A program made the translations under genes and the position numbers. From positions 71,896,501-71,960,500 of the forward strand of contig JASDFA010000007.1 in the NCBI GenBank assembly GCA_035772735.1: a DNA stretch of 64,000 bases, given 5' to 3'. The notes under the pieces were generated by a model, which had not been told where the DNA came from, ran no database searches, and saw only the letters and a list, made by a program, of their open reading frames with translations. This document shows, in pieces, positions 20,818 to 32,659 of this stretch. Each line of letters begins with the position of its first letter. Position 1 is the first letter of the stretch. The DNA is from Datura wrightii. Lineage: Eukaryota; Streptophyta; Magnoliopsida; Solanales; Solanaceae.

Positions 20818-20984
20818 CTTGAAGTTGAAGAATTGAAGAAAACTCAATGATTTTCTTGGCCTATTCCGTGTCACGTTGAAGGGGGATGGGTTTTGGTGAG
20901 TTTGATCGCGGGAGTGAGTGAAAAATAAGGAAAAGGGAGGGGATTTCGGGGTTAAAAATTAGAAAAATCGCGCGGATCACCCGG

Positions 20985-21180
20985 CGACCCGGTGTGACCC
21001 GTCGCGATATACACGACAACGTGTCATGGAGTGCATCGCGGTGCATTGCCTCCGTGACAGGGAGCTGTCGCGAGCCTGTTCTGGAAATTTTTAAAAATTT
21101 CGAATTATACCTCAACGTGTCACGGAGGGTAACGCGGAGGTCCACCTCCGTGACACGGAGCTATCGCCCTAGCTCACTGT
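20985..21180 (-). promoter_or_regulatory. ATH-B spacer motif array, candidate internal promoter
   Basis: Two GC-rich units like those of ATH-A and the A/B LTR U3. Includes a perfect 15-base interrupted palindrome, CTCCGTGACACGGAG (21146-21160). The units are separated by an AT-rich linker around 21095, as in ATH-A. Confidence 0.45.
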
Positions 21181-21408
21181 TTTGCCACTTTTTGTTAATT
21201 TTCATACCTCAAATTTTCCCTTCCGATTCCGTGCATATTTTCCTCCGTTTGACCTGAAATTCGTCTCACTATACAAAATTGGTTAGAATTATAGGTTTCA
21301 CTCTAAATAAAAATAAAAACTAAAACTAAAACGAAAAATTTTGTTGTTAATCAAGAAAAAGAAAAAGAAAAATCTATTCACAATTTAAAAAGAGAGAAAA
21401 AAAAATTT

Positions 21409-21426
21409 CACGGGTTGCCTCCCGTG
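21409..21426 (-). other. Post-integrase hairpin, ATH-B copy
   Basis: Minus strand CACGGG-AGGCAA-CCCGTG: a perfect 6-bp stem and 6-base loop, about 40 bases beyond the integrase stop and preceded by GGTAAACCAGGCGCTG. Confidence 0.72.
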
Positions 21427-21465
21427 CAGCGCCTGGTTTACCGTCGCGACTCGACGTCGTTAAGC

Positions 21466-22560
21466 TCAGTTATCCTCTAGGGTGATGGACGATTTCTCTC
21501 GATCACCGTCCTCCCCCCAATAGTGCTTACACCTCTGGCCATTTACTAAGAACGTGGCACTCCGATCTTCTTGCCACAACTCTACCACCCCGTGCGGGGT
21601 CATTCTCACCACTTCAAATGGACCCGACCATTTAGACCTCAACTTTCCTGGAAAAAACTTCAATCTTGAATTGAAGAGCAAGACTTTCTGTCCTGGCTCG
21701 AAAATGCGATGCACCACATGCTTGTCATGCCATCTTTTCGTTCTTTCCTTGTAGTACTTGGCACTCTCATAGGCATGCCAGCGGAACTCTTCGAGTTCAC
21801 TGAGCTACATTAGTCTCTTCTTGCCCGCCAGCTCTAAGCCCATATTTAGCTTCCTGACAGCCCAAAAGGCTCGGTGCTCTAACTCCACCGGAAGATGACA
21901 CGCTTTACCATAGACTAGTCGGTATGGTGAGGTTCCAATCGGTGTCTTGTAAGCAGTTTTGTACGCCCACAATGCATCATCAAGTTTGCTTGACCAATCA
22001 TTTCGTTGTGTATTTACCGTTTTCTGGAGAATCTGCTTCACTTCTCTATTTGACACCTCTACTTGCCCACTAGTTTTGGGGTGGTATGCTGTCACCACTT
22101 TATGGCGCACCCCATACTTGGCTAGTAATTTCTTGAAACTTGCATTGACAAAATGAGCCCCTCCATCGCTGATAATGGCTCAGGGTGTCCCGAACCTGGT
22201 GAGGATGTGTTTTTTCACAAACTTCATTACTACCTTGTTGTCATTCCTGGGACAAGCTATTGCTTCCACCCATTTTGATACATAATCTATGGCCACCAAG
22301 ATGTAACGATTACAAAATGACGGTGGGAATGGGCCCATGAAATCAATACCCCATACATCAAAGGGCTCAACTTCCAGTATATTCTGCAGCGGCATCTCTT
22401 GTCTTCTGCCAATTGCTCCTGTACGCTGACATCTATCACACATTTTGACGTATGCCATAGAGTCTCTGAACAGTGTCGGCCAAAAGAAACCTGACTGTAG
22501 AACCTTGTGTGCTGTTCGCTCGCCTCCATGATGACCCCCATACAATGAAGAATGACAGCC
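21466..22560 (-). pseudogene. pol: ATH-B pol: integrase
   Basis: Integrase with zinc-binding His/His (CHSS, HHGG) and Cys/Cys (MCDRC), and the three catalytic acidic residues (WGIDFMGPF, IISDGG, SGQVEV). Breaks: a TGA near 22181 where ATH-A has CGA, and a TAG near 21806 where ATH-A has CAA. The C-terminus carries the GPFEVVRMTPHGVVEL fold segment and ends SITLEDN. No chromodomain. Confidence 0.9.
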
Positions 22561-23253
22561 CCTCAACACCTCTGCAATCTGACTCTCTGGGATGCATCTT
22601 CTCATTACTTGATCTGGTCCTTTTTTAAATAAGTATGGTTCATCCCAAACAAAGTGCCGGCAATCATGCCTCAATTTCCTTCTCTGCTGGTCTGTTGCCT
22701 CAGGTGGGTAGACTCTGCTCACTAGCAAGTTGACTATGTCTGCGTACCAGGGAACTTCAGCTTCCCCAACTACCAAGAGTTGCTCATCTGGGAACTCTTC
22801 ATTTATGTTATCACTTTCCATCATATGCGACCGGATTTCCAATCGTGATAGGTGATCTGCTACTTGATTCTCGCTCCCCTTTCTGTCTTTGATCTCAAGG
22901 TCGAACTCCTGCAACAACAAGATCCATCTGATCAACCTGGGCTTAGCATCCTTCTTGTTGAATAGGTACCGAATCGCTGCATGGTCGGTGTACACCACAA
23001 CTTCCGAACCCACCAAATAGGACCTGAATTTGTCAAATGCAAACACCAAGGTTAGCATTTCCTTCTCTGTGACTGTGTAATTGCTTTGGGCCGTATTCAG
23101 CATTTTGCTTGCATAATGAATAGAATGAAAGATTCTATTTTTTCTTTGCCCCAATACGGCTCCCACATCCATATCACTGGCATCACACATCAGCTCAAAT
23201 GGTTGTTCCCAGTCCGGAGAAGTAAGGATAGGTGCTTCTATCAATTTCTGCTT
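22561..23253 (-). pseudogene. pol: ATH-B pol: RNase H and linker
   Basis: An uninterrupted reading shared with integrase (23244-22180). RNase H acidic positions are visible: Asp in MCDAS, Glu in TEKEM and Asp in YTDHA. A TAG near 23254 separates it from the RT frame (family residue Leu). The full domain gives the reference for the deletion in ATH-A. Confidence 0.9.
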
Positions 23254-24352
23254 CTACTCTTCGAATGCTTTAACACACTCATCATTCAACTCAAACTTTA
23301 CCTCTTTTTCTAGCAATCTGCATAGTGGTCTAGAAATTTTGGAAAAGTTTTTGATGAATCGTCTGTAGAATCCTGCATGCCCAAGAAAACTGTGCACACC
23401 TTTCACTGACACAGGTGGTGGCAACTTTTCAATAACCTCGATCTTAGCACGATCGACTTCCAACCCCTTTCGAGACACTTTGTGTCCAAGGACAATACCC
23501 TCCTTCACTAAGAAGTGGCATTTCTCCCAGTTTAGTACAAGGTTGGATTCCTCACAGCGAGCCAGCACCCTGTCAAGATTCTGCAAACAAGTAGCAAATG
23601 AATTACCGAAAACAGAAAAATCATCCATAAATACCTCAACAAAATCCTCCACCATGTCATGGAAAATAGACATCATGCATCTCTGGAATTTGGCGGGTGC
23701 ATTGCATAACCCAAACGGCATTCCCCTGAAAGCATATGTCCCATAAGGACAGGTAAAAGTAGTCTTCTCTAGATCCTCCAGAGCTATGGCTATTTGGTTA
23801 TAACCAGAGTACCCATCAAGGAAACAATAATATTCCTGTCCAGCCAACCTATCCAATATTTGATCAATAAACGGGATGGGGGTAATGATCTTTCCTCATG
23901 GCTTCATTAAGCTTCCTGTAATCCATGCAAATCCGCCAGCCTGTGACGGTTCGGGTAGGAATCAACTCATTTTTCTCATTGGTGACCACAGTCATCCCCC
24001 CTTTCTTTGGAACACACTGAACAGGGTTGACCCATTCACTGTCTGAAATCGGGTAGACCACACCTGCATCAAGCCACTTGATTATTTCTTTCCTTAGCAC
24101 ATCCTTCATTGCTGGATTTAGTCTCCGTTGCGGCTGAACGGTTGGTTTGGCTCCTGTCTCCATGAATATCCTGTGTGTGCAAAAAGCTGGATTGATACCC
24201 TGAATGTCTGACATTTGCCAACCCATTGCTTTCTTCCTTTTTCTGAGGACACCCAATGCTTCCTTTTCCTGTGCCTCCATCAAGTCTGCAAAGATGATGA
24301 CTGGTAACGTCTCATCCTCCCCCAAAAAGATATATTTTAAATGGGGAGGCAA
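23254..24352 (-). pseudogene. pol: ATH-B pol: reverse transcriptase
   Basis: RT with an intact Phe-Met-Asp-Asp box (about 23617-23628) and the PFGLCNAPA motif. A one-base insertion in a C run near 23880 (relative to ATH-A) shifts the frame between KDHYP and LARQEYYC. Otherwise the domain is complete. Confidence 0.9.
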
Positions 24353-24809
24353 TTCTTTAGCTCCAACTTCGGTGCCTCCTCAACGGATGGTTTTGGCAAA
24401 GGTTCTAGAGACCTCATCAATGATTGAAATTCCTGTCTCCTCGGATGATTTTGTGCTTCATTCAACATTTGGACCACTCCATACGCCTCTCTATCTCCAA
24501 AATGATTGGAGTGCATCAACACTCTTTCCAATGGGTCTTGAGATTCAACAATCTGACGAATTTCTTCATGTTCGACCACACTGATTGCTGAAAGCTCCTC
24601 ATGTATAGTTGGCAGCTTCATGGCTTTAAACACATCAAATACCTCTATTTTGTCGTGTGCTCGCATTGTTAGCTGCCCCGCAGCTACGTCAATTAGTGCT
24701 TTCCCAGTCGCCAAGAAAGGACATCCCAAAATAAATGGGACTTCCGCGTCTGGTTCAAAATCCAGCACGACAAAATCTACTGGGAAAATCAGGGAGCCAA
24801 CTTGCACCA
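24337..24809 (-). pseudogene. ATH-B protease C-terminus
   Basis: Contains VLDFEPDAEVPFILGCPFL and the tail overlapping the ATH-A start. The N-terminal part with the catalytic Asp is gone: gag (IEEMF) is fused directly to this region at about 24810. The duplicated gag copy at 28929-30284 retains extra gag sequence beyond this point, so the deletion is specific to this copy. Confidence 0.82.
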
Positions 24810-26050
24810 GAACATCTCCTCAATGCTGGGTGATGGTGGTGGAGGAGGTGCATTGTTGTTTCTGAATTGTGCTTGATAATTCTGCTGCCCTCCTTGGTTC
24901 CTTTGCACACCCTGACCCGAACTTTGCCCCTGATGGTTGTTGCTACCCCAGGAGAAATTCGGGTGATTCCTCCAATTGGAATTGTAGCTATTACCATACT
25001 GTTGGTGGTTGTTCCTTTGCACATTTCCCACAAAGTTTACCGAGTCAGGATTTGCTCCACAACACTTAGCTGAGTGCTCACTGCTTCCGCACATTTCTCA
25101 CCACATCTGCTGCACTGCATTCACTGGGGCTTGAGGCTGGTTCATTTTCATGTTGCTGAAGTGGGTGTTAAGTTGATTTTGTAATGTAGCTATCTGTGCA
25201 GCAATAGCTGTAAATCCATCCACTTCTAGCACTCCTGCTGCTTTCCTTGTTCCTCCACTGGACGAATCAGCATTCCATTCCGGATTGCCCTGTGAAATAT
25301 GGTTCAACAAGGTATACAGCTCCTCATAAGTTTTCTCCAGCACTTGTCCTCCAACTGCTGAGTCTAGCAATATTTTGTGTGGGGTTCCAAACCCTCTATA
25401 AAAGTGTGCACCAGCACATCATTGGACTGATGATGATGAGGACAATCCCGCAACATGGACTTGAATCTATCCCAGGCCTGATATAGATTCTCTCCCTCTC
25501 TCTATTTGAAACTTAGAATTTGACTTCTAAGTCTTGCTGTTTTACCGGAGGGAAAAAACCATATCAAGAATTTCCTCGCAAGATCATCCCACGTAGAAAT
25601 AGAATTCGGTGGCTCAGCTTTCAACCACCTCTTGGCTTCTCCCAATAGTGAAAATGGGAACAATGTAAGCCGTACATAATCTGATGACACTCCAGCAGGG
25701 ATATAAGTGTCACTTATCTCCAAAAAATTTTGGAGATGCTGCTGTGGATCTTCATGAGGGAGACCGGTAAACTGCCCACTAGTGTGCAGCAATTGCACCA
25801 TATTCTGCTTAAGTTCGAACCTCCCTTCTGGCTCAGGTTTGCGGATGCTAGATGTGACATTATTAGCATGTGGGATTGCCACCTCGCGAACCGGTCGAGC
25901 TGCTACTTCTTCGGGCACTAACACTGCCCGTACTACCAGTGGATTCTGTTGTTGCTCCATGATCGTCTGTCTGAGCAACTGCAGCTTTCTTTCTAGAGCT
26001 TCTCTCTGCTTACTATGAAATATTCTTTCTGGCTCTAAATACGAGTCCAC
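24810..26050 (-). pseudogene. gag: ATH-B gag
   Basis: Capsid segment (WLKAEPPNSISTWDDLARKF) followed by a Gln/Asn-rich nucleocapsid with a Cys-x2-Cys knuckle start (CGSS) and a proline run (PPPPPSPS). Breaks: a TAG near 25508 where the family has Gln, a one-base loss in a T run near 25372 relative to the duplicate, and a TGA near 25096. The upstream codon at 26050 is GTG, so the true start is unclear and probably lies closer to the primer site. Confidence 0.85.
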
Positions 26051-26180
26051 CAGCTCCTTGTCTCTTGCCAGCGTTCAACAGAGATTAAATCTGCAAAATA
26101 CAGGCTAAGACCAAGTTGTCAACACTAAGAGAATAAAAATACCTTAAATTAACACTCAAGACAAATTCACCAATTGCCAG

Positions 26181-26198
26181 TCCCCGGCAACGGCACCA
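26181..26198 (-). other. ATH-B primer binding site
   Basis: Minus strand TGGTGCCGTTGCCGGGGA, six bases inside the LTR end. It matches the complement of the tRNA-Asp 3' end with one change (TGGCGCC in the tRNA-derived form), the known Athila primer. The duplicate at 30415-30432 has one further change. Confidence 0.85.
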
Positions 26199-26204
26199 AA
26201 AACA

Positions 26205-27625
26205 TGTTCGGTTGTTTGCTATGGGTATATAACTACATGCAAGTGCACATGGTCGAACAAGTAGTAAAGTGGCTTAAGTAAGCCAAGTATCGATCCCACA
26301 GGGACTGGGATGAAGTGCAATCTGCTCAAGTGTGCTATATTTCAATTCTAAAAATGCAGACAACAGTGTAACCAAGAGTTTGATATTTTGTTTTATAATT
26401 TTGATGCTAAAGCTAAAACAATTATCTAATGTGAGTCTGAACTATGAATGAGAGCATGCTGAGGCTAAACGAACATGTAATGAAATTAATTATCAACATA
26501 ATTTATTTAATCTTTTCCTCCGGTTGCTAGTTAAGAACTATTGCCAAGGAATTAAAACTCTCGTATTTAACCCCACTTAAGAATCATGAACCATCCACCT
26601 ACATTTCTGTGATTAAATACAATTCATGTTCTAGCCATTCAAACCCGATTCCTAAATTGACTAATACGACTTTCAGGTATATTTCTATCCTGAAAGTAAA
26701 TCAATTCTCAATTTTCCCAAACCAAGTAAAGATCATATCCTATTAATTCACAACTTTCCAATTTCTTGCTCTCTCGAGTGAAACCGGACTTTTTAGAGAT
26801 ACATTAACGTAGGCCACACATTAATGCAGTAAGAACAAGAATTAATAGAACAACCATGGAAGAAAAGATGAAAAACCAATATGATCAACAATTACATTTC
26901 ACTACAATTGTTCATAACCTCAGCAAGAAGATGAATTAGCCACTCATTTGTGGATTAAACATCGTTAAATGAGTGTTAAACATACAAGCAATTGAATACA
27001 AGGAGAGGGAAAGAGAGAAAAACCCTGATAATTTCGTCCCCTCAACTGCCTGTAACCCACGTTCTTGCTCCACCAAGTAAGAATATTGAAAAATGAACCT
27101 AAGTGTTCTATTTATACTAGTGGGAATATTTCCCGGAATAATGAGCAACGTGTCACGGAGTGCATCGCGGAGCACTGCCTCCGTGCCACGCTACAGACGC
27201 GGACCTTCACTGGAACTAGGGGTCCAAGAAATAAAGCCCAACGTGGCACGGCGTGCAATGCGGAGCCAAGCCACCGTGCCACGGACCCATCGCGTACCCT
27301 CTCTAGAAATTGGGCGAAAATTCCCTATCCAGGCAAAAGGGCTCCGCGATGGTAGCGTGACACGACTCCATCGCGGAGCCCCTTTATTTTATGCTGTCCA
27401 ATGCCTTGTCCCTTGCTCGCATCCAAGTCCAACCCCGATATCCTCCGACATGCATTTTAGCTTCCCGAAATTACATTTTACCTGCAAAACAATGCTAATC
27501 ATGTTGGTTAGTATAACTTCACATTTTATTACCAATTACATGAGAATGTATACACATTGATAGATAAACAAGGCTAAAATTCCACATTTGAGTATCACTT
27601 GGGCATATAAATTTGCCCAAGATCA
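26205..27625 (-). repeat. ATH-B 5' LTR
   Basis: 1421 bp, TGATCTTGGGC...CCGAACA on the minus strand. U3 motif array at about 27140-27385, TATA box ATAAATA at 27109-27115 and U5 box at 26286-26304. About ten mismatches in the roughly 110 bases around the TATA box compared with the 3' LTR suggest an old insertion. The 155-codon plus-strand ORF inside is conserved only because the LTRs are similar. Confidence 0.92.
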
Positions 27626-27630
27626 GCTAG

Positions 27631-28207
27631 CATCTTGGGAGCATATTTAGAAAAACCTTGTGAACTCCGGTGCATACTCATCCACCGTCTGATTTCCTTG
27701 TTTCAGATTCATAAATTTAGCCACCTTAGCCTCCCTGAGCTCTCAAGGGAAGAATCTGTCTAGGAAGGCTGTAGTGAACTCCTCCCACTCCACTGATTCT
27801 GGCCTCGCTGGTCTCCCCTCCTTCCACTGGTCGTACCAAATCTAAGCTACCCCTTTCAGCTGGTAGGTAACCAGGTTGGCACTCTCCTAGGAGCTAAATC
27901 CCATAATTCGGGTGATCTTCCTAATCTCATCCACGAACTCCTGTGGGTCCATTCCCACCTTAGATCCATGGAAAGCTGGAGGGTTCATCCGGGTGAAGTC
28001 CCAAACTTGGGAAGCTGCTGCAGACCCATTAATATTGACCGAAACCACCTGCTGGTTCACCTGGTTAGTGACTATCTATGCGAACAGATGGATTGCCCCT
28101 CTGAACTCTGTAGAGAACACTGGGTCATCCCGAGGGGCTGTTGGAGCTGGTGGGGTAGGTCGGTGAGCGTTTCCACCCCTTCTTCTGTTACCATGTTGTG
28201 GAGGAAT
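27631..28207 (-). pseudogene. gag: TEK-2 gag, N-terminal part (left copy)
   Basis: The start codon appears lost (ATT at 28205-28207 where the family has ATG before PP). The capsid motif WEEFTTAFLDRFFP is present. Three stops match single C-to-T changes of expected CAG or CGA codons (near 28077, 27838 and 27751). The segment stops at the ATH-B insertion site. Confidence 0.8.
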
Positions 28208-28408
28208 GATTTCACTAAAATGAAAAAGAGAACGAGTTAGGAGAACGTTTCTGGAATTGAACTTCTATGCACGATAAAGAGTATGACAAAATGGAGTTTT
28301 CCTAATAACATCTCGTAGCTTCCCCGTCATAAATGTGGCACGCTTCACACCCACGAAAAGGACTCTACTCAATGCGGCTTCAGACATCCTAGGATACTCT
28401 AAATCTAG

Positions 28409-28928
28409 TGCTCTGATATCAAGTTTGTCATGCCCCTAGTTTATACCCTGGATGAGACATGGTACTTGGCGTTACAAGTAACCCCAAGCCAATCCATGGT
28501 GTATCATAACACTGGTAATCTAAGTAATATCATAGCGGAAGCTTTAAAAATAATAAAATAAAACATTTATGAAGAGGAACTAAATCTTAATGTTTAATAC
28601 AACTGAAACAAAACTGAAAAAAATATGAATCTATATTTGTGTCTGAAAGACATCTATCTGATGAGTTGCTGGGATAAGCCCCCAGCTAACTCTAAGTCAA
28701 ACTGAAAGAAATATAACTGAAGAGAAATAATCATTATTCTCGAAAGATGAGGACTCACCACTGTTGTAGCTAAAAACTCCTGGACGTGATCTGCTAACGG
28801 TGCTGAGACTGAGAACCTGCAGCTGTATCACAAAATGATACATCATAGAAAGTATGCATCAGTATTTTGAATGTATTGAGTAAGTAGGAGAAACAAAAAC
28901 ACAGAGATTAAAATAACTGAACTGTAAA
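28409..28928 (-). repeat. TEK-2 primer site and partial 5' LTR (left copy)
   Basis: The primer site (28409-28422) and the first 503 bases of the LTR from 28426, cut by the duplication junction. The remainder of this LTR exists only in the right copy (32660-35264). Confidence 0.88.
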
Positions 28929-30284
28929 TTTCACATAGTCAGCCTGCAATTGAGCTTGGTTAGCTAACTGGTTGTTTTTCACTACGGTTGCCAATTTCAC
29001 ATAGTCAGCCTGCAATTGAGCTTGGTTAGCTATCATGTTCTTGAACATCTCCTCAATGCTGGGTGATGGTGGTGGAGGAGGTGCATTGTTGTTTCTGAAT
29101 TGTGCTTGATAATTCTGTTGCCCTCCTTGGTTCCTTTGCACACCCTGACCCGAACTTTGCCCCTGATGGTTGTTGCTACCCCAGGAGAAATTCGGGTGAT
29201 TCCTCCAATTGGAATTATAGCTATTACCATACTGTTGGTGGTTGTTCCTTTGCACATTTCCCACAAAGTTTACCGAGTCAGGATTTGCTCCACAACACTC
29301 AGCTGAGTGCTCACTGCTTCCGCACATTTCTCACCACATCTGCTGCACTGCATTCACTGGGGCTTGAGGCTGGTTCATTGTCATGTTGCTGAAGTGGGTG
29401 TTAAGTTGATTTTGTAATGTAGCTATCTGTGCAGCAATAGCTGTAAATCCATCCACTTCTAGCACTCCTGCTGCTTTCTTTGTTCCTCCTCTGGACGAAT
29501 CAGCATTCCATTCCGGATTGCCCTGCGAAATATGGTTCAACAAGGTATACAGCTCCTCATAAGTTTTCTCCAGCACTTGTCCTCCAACTGCTGAGTCTAG
29601 CAATATTTTTGTGTGGGGTTCCAAACCCTCTATAAAAGTGTGCACCAGCACATCATTGGACTGATGATGATGAGGACAATCCCGCAACATGGACTTGAAT
29701 CTATCCCAGGCCTGATATAGATTCTCTCCCTCTCTCTATTTGAAACTTAGAATTTGACTTCTAAGTCTTGCTGTTTTACCGGAGGGAAAAAACCGTATCA
29801 AGAATTTCCTCGCAAGATCATCCCACGTAGAAATAGAATTCGGTGGCTCAGCTTTCAACCACCTCTTGGCTTCTCCCAATAGTGAAAATGGGAACAATGT
29901 AAGCCGTACATAATCTGATGACACTCCAGCGGGGATATAAGTGTCACTTATCTCCAAAAAATTTTGGAGATGCTGCTGTGGATCTTCATGAGGGAGACCG
30001 GTAAACTGCCCGCTAGTGTGCAGCAATTGCACCATATTTTGCTTAAGTTCGAACCTCCCTCCTGGCTCAGGTTTGCGGATGCTAGATGTGAAATTATTAG
30101 CATGTGGGATTGCCACCTCGCGAACCGGTCGAGCTGCTACTTCTTCGGGCACTAACACTGCCCGTACTACCGGTGGATTCTGTTGTTGCTCCATGATCGT
30201 CTGTCTGAGCAACTGCAGCTTTCTTTCTAGAGCTTCTCTCTGCTTACTATGAAATATTCTTTCTGGCTCTAAATACGAGTCCAC
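28929..30284 (-). pseudogene. gag: ATH-B gag, duplicated fragment
   Basis: Same protein as 24810-26050 but extends further toward the C-terminus, with two 39-base direct repeats (within 28926-28967 and 28994-29033) each encoding ANQAQLQADYVK. It shares the TAG (29742) and TGA (29330) with the left copy, but keeps the T-run frame near 29606. Confidence 0.87.
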
Positions 30285-30438
30285 CAGCTCCTTGTCTCTT
30301 GCCAGCGTTCAACAGAGATTAAATCTGCAAAATACAGGCTAAGACCAAGTTGTCAACACTAAGAGAATAAAAATACCATAAATTAACACTCAAGACAAAT
30401 TCACCAATTGCCAGTCCCTGGCAACGGCACCAAAAACA

Positions 30439-31859
30439 TGTTCGGTTGTTTGCTATGGGTATATAACTACATGCAAGTGCACGTGGTCGAACAAGTAGTA
30501 AAGTGGCTTAAGTAAGCCAAGTATCGATCCCACAGGGACTGGGATGAAGTGCAATCTGCTCAAGTGTGCTATATTTCAATTCTAAAAATGCAGACAACAG
30601 TGTAACCAAGAGTTTGATATTTTGTTTTATAATTTTGATGCTAAAGCTAAAACAATTATCTAATGTGAGTCTAAACTATGAATGAGAGCATGCTGAGGCT
30701 AAACGAACATGTAATGAAATTAATTATCAACATAATTTGTTTAATCTTTTCCTCCGGTTGCTAGTTAAGAACTATTGCCAAGGAATTAAAACTCTCGTAT
30801 TTAACCCCACTTAAGAATCATGAACCATCCACCTACATTTCTGTGATTAAATACAATTCATGTTCTAGCCATTCAAACCCGGTTCCTAAATTGACTAATA
30901 CGACTTTCAGGTATATTTCTATCCTAAAAGTAAATCAATTCTCAATTTTCCCAAACCAAGTAAAGATCATATCCTATTAGTTCACAACTTTCCAATTTCT
31001 TGCTCTCTCGAGTGAAACCGGACTTTTTAGATATACATTAACGTAGGCCACACATTAATGCAGTAAGAACAAGAATTAATAGAACAACCATGGAAGAAAA
31101 GATGAAAAACCAATATGATCAACAATTACATTTCACTACAATTGTTCATAACCTCAGCAAGAAGATGAATTAGCCACTCATTTGTGGATTAAACATCGTT
31201 AAATGAGTGTTAAACATACAAGCAATTGAATACAAGGAGAGGGAAAGAGAGAAAAACCCTGATAATTTCGTCCCCTCAACTGCCTGTAACCCACGTTCTT
31301 GCTCCACCAAGTCCGAATATTGAAAAATGAACCTAAGTGTTCTATTTATACTGGTGGGAATATTTCCCGAAATAATGAGCAACGTGTCACGGAGTGCATC
31401 GCGGAGCACTGCCTCCGTGCCACGCTACAGACGCGGACCTTCACTGGAACTAGGGGTCCAGGAAATAAAGCCCAACGTGGCACGGCGTGCAATGCGGAGC
31501 CAAGCCACCGTGCCACGGACCCATCGCGTACCCTCTCTGGAAATTGGGCGAAAATTCCCTATCCAGGCAGAAGGCCTCCGCGATGGCAGCGTGACACGAC
31601 TCCATCGCGGAGCCCCTTTATTTTATGCTGTCCAATGCCTTGTCCCTTGCTCGCATCCAAGTCCAACCCCGATATCCTCCAACATGCATTTTAGCTTCCC
31701 GAAATTACATTTTACCTGCAAAACAATGCTAATCATGTTGGTTAGTATAACTTCACATTTTATTACCAATTACATGAGAATGTATACACATTGATAGATA
31801 AACAAGGCTAAAATTCCACATTTGAGTATCACTTGGGCATATAAATTTGCCCAAGATCA
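30439..31859 (-). repeat. ATH-B LTR, duplicated copy
   Basis: 1421 bp, same length as 26205-27625 with scattered substitutions only. Primer site at 30415-30432, TATA at 31343-31349 and U3 array at about 31375-31620. Confidence 0.92.
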
Positions 31860-31864
31860 GCTAG

Positions 31865-32441
31865 CATCTTGGGAGCATATTTAGAAAAACCTTGTGAACT
31901 CCGGTGCATACTCATCCACCGTCTGATTTCCTTGTTTCAGATTCATAAATTTAGCCACCTTAGCCTCCCTGAGCTCTCAAGGGAAGAATCTGTCTAGGAA
32001 GGCTGTAGTGAACTCCTCCCACTCCACTGATTCTGGCCTCGCTGGTCTCCCCTCCTTCCACTGGTCGTACCAAATCTAAGCTACCCCTTTCAGCTGGTAG
32101 GTAACCAGGTTGGCACTCTCCTAGGAGCTAAATCCCATAATTCGGGTGATCTTCCTAATCTCATCCACGAACTCCTGTGGGTCCATTCCCACCTTAGATC
32201 CATGGAAAGCTGGAGGGTTCATCCGGGTGAAGTCCCAAACTCGGGAAGCTGCTGCAGACCCATTAATATTGACCGAAACCACCTGCTGGTTCACCTGGTT
32301 AGTGACTATCTATGTGAACAGATGGATTGCCACTCTGAACTCTGTAGAGAACACTGGGTCATCCTGAGGGGCTGTTGGAGCTGGTGGGGTAGGTCGGTGA
32401 GCGTTTCCACCCCTTCTTCTGTTACCATGTTGTGGAGGAAT
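31865..32441 (-). pseudogene. gag: TEK-2 gag N-terminal part, duplicated copy
   Basis: Offset copy of 27631-28207 with the same lost start codon and C-to-T stops, so those changes predate the duplication. Confidence 0.82.
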
Positions 32442-32659
32442 GATTTCACTAAAATGAAAAAGAGAACGAGTTAGGAGAACGTTTCTGGAATTGAACTTCT
32501 ACGCACGATAAAGAGTATGACAAAATGGAGTTTTCCTAATAACATCTCGTAGCTTCCCCGTCATAAATGTGGCACGCTTCACACCCACGAAAAGGACTCT
32601 ACTCAACGCGGCTTCAGACATCCTAGGATACTCTAAATCTAGTGCTCTGATATCAAGTT

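Larger units (their letters stand above)
16551..27625 (-). mobile_element. ATH-B: complete Athila-type element
   Basis: Both ends and a perfect target duplication (GCTAG) are visible, giving an 11,075-bp element. Minus-strand order: 5' LTR, tRNA-Asp-type primer site, gag, protease remnant, RT, RNase H, integrase, hairpin, spacer array, candidate intron, ORF3, 3' UTR, polypurine tract and 3' LTR. Coding regions carry several stops and frameshifts, so it is not autonomous. Confidence 0.93.
24810..28928. repeat. Tandem duplication, left copy
   Basis: ATH-B gag, primer site and 5' LTR, TEK-2 gag N-terminus, primer site and LTR start. It matches 29043-33162 at a constant offset of 4234 from about 25400 onward, with only scattered differences. 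The left end is shortened by the gag-protease deletion. Confidence 0.92.

Noticed and set aside
27093..27560. A 155-codon plus-strand ORF repeated at 12828-13295 and 31327-31794, possibly an LTR-encoded protein
   Set aside because: It is antisense to the LTR promoter, rich in Arg/Pro/Ser from the motif array, and shared only because the LTR copies are recent. S1 has no intact equivalent.
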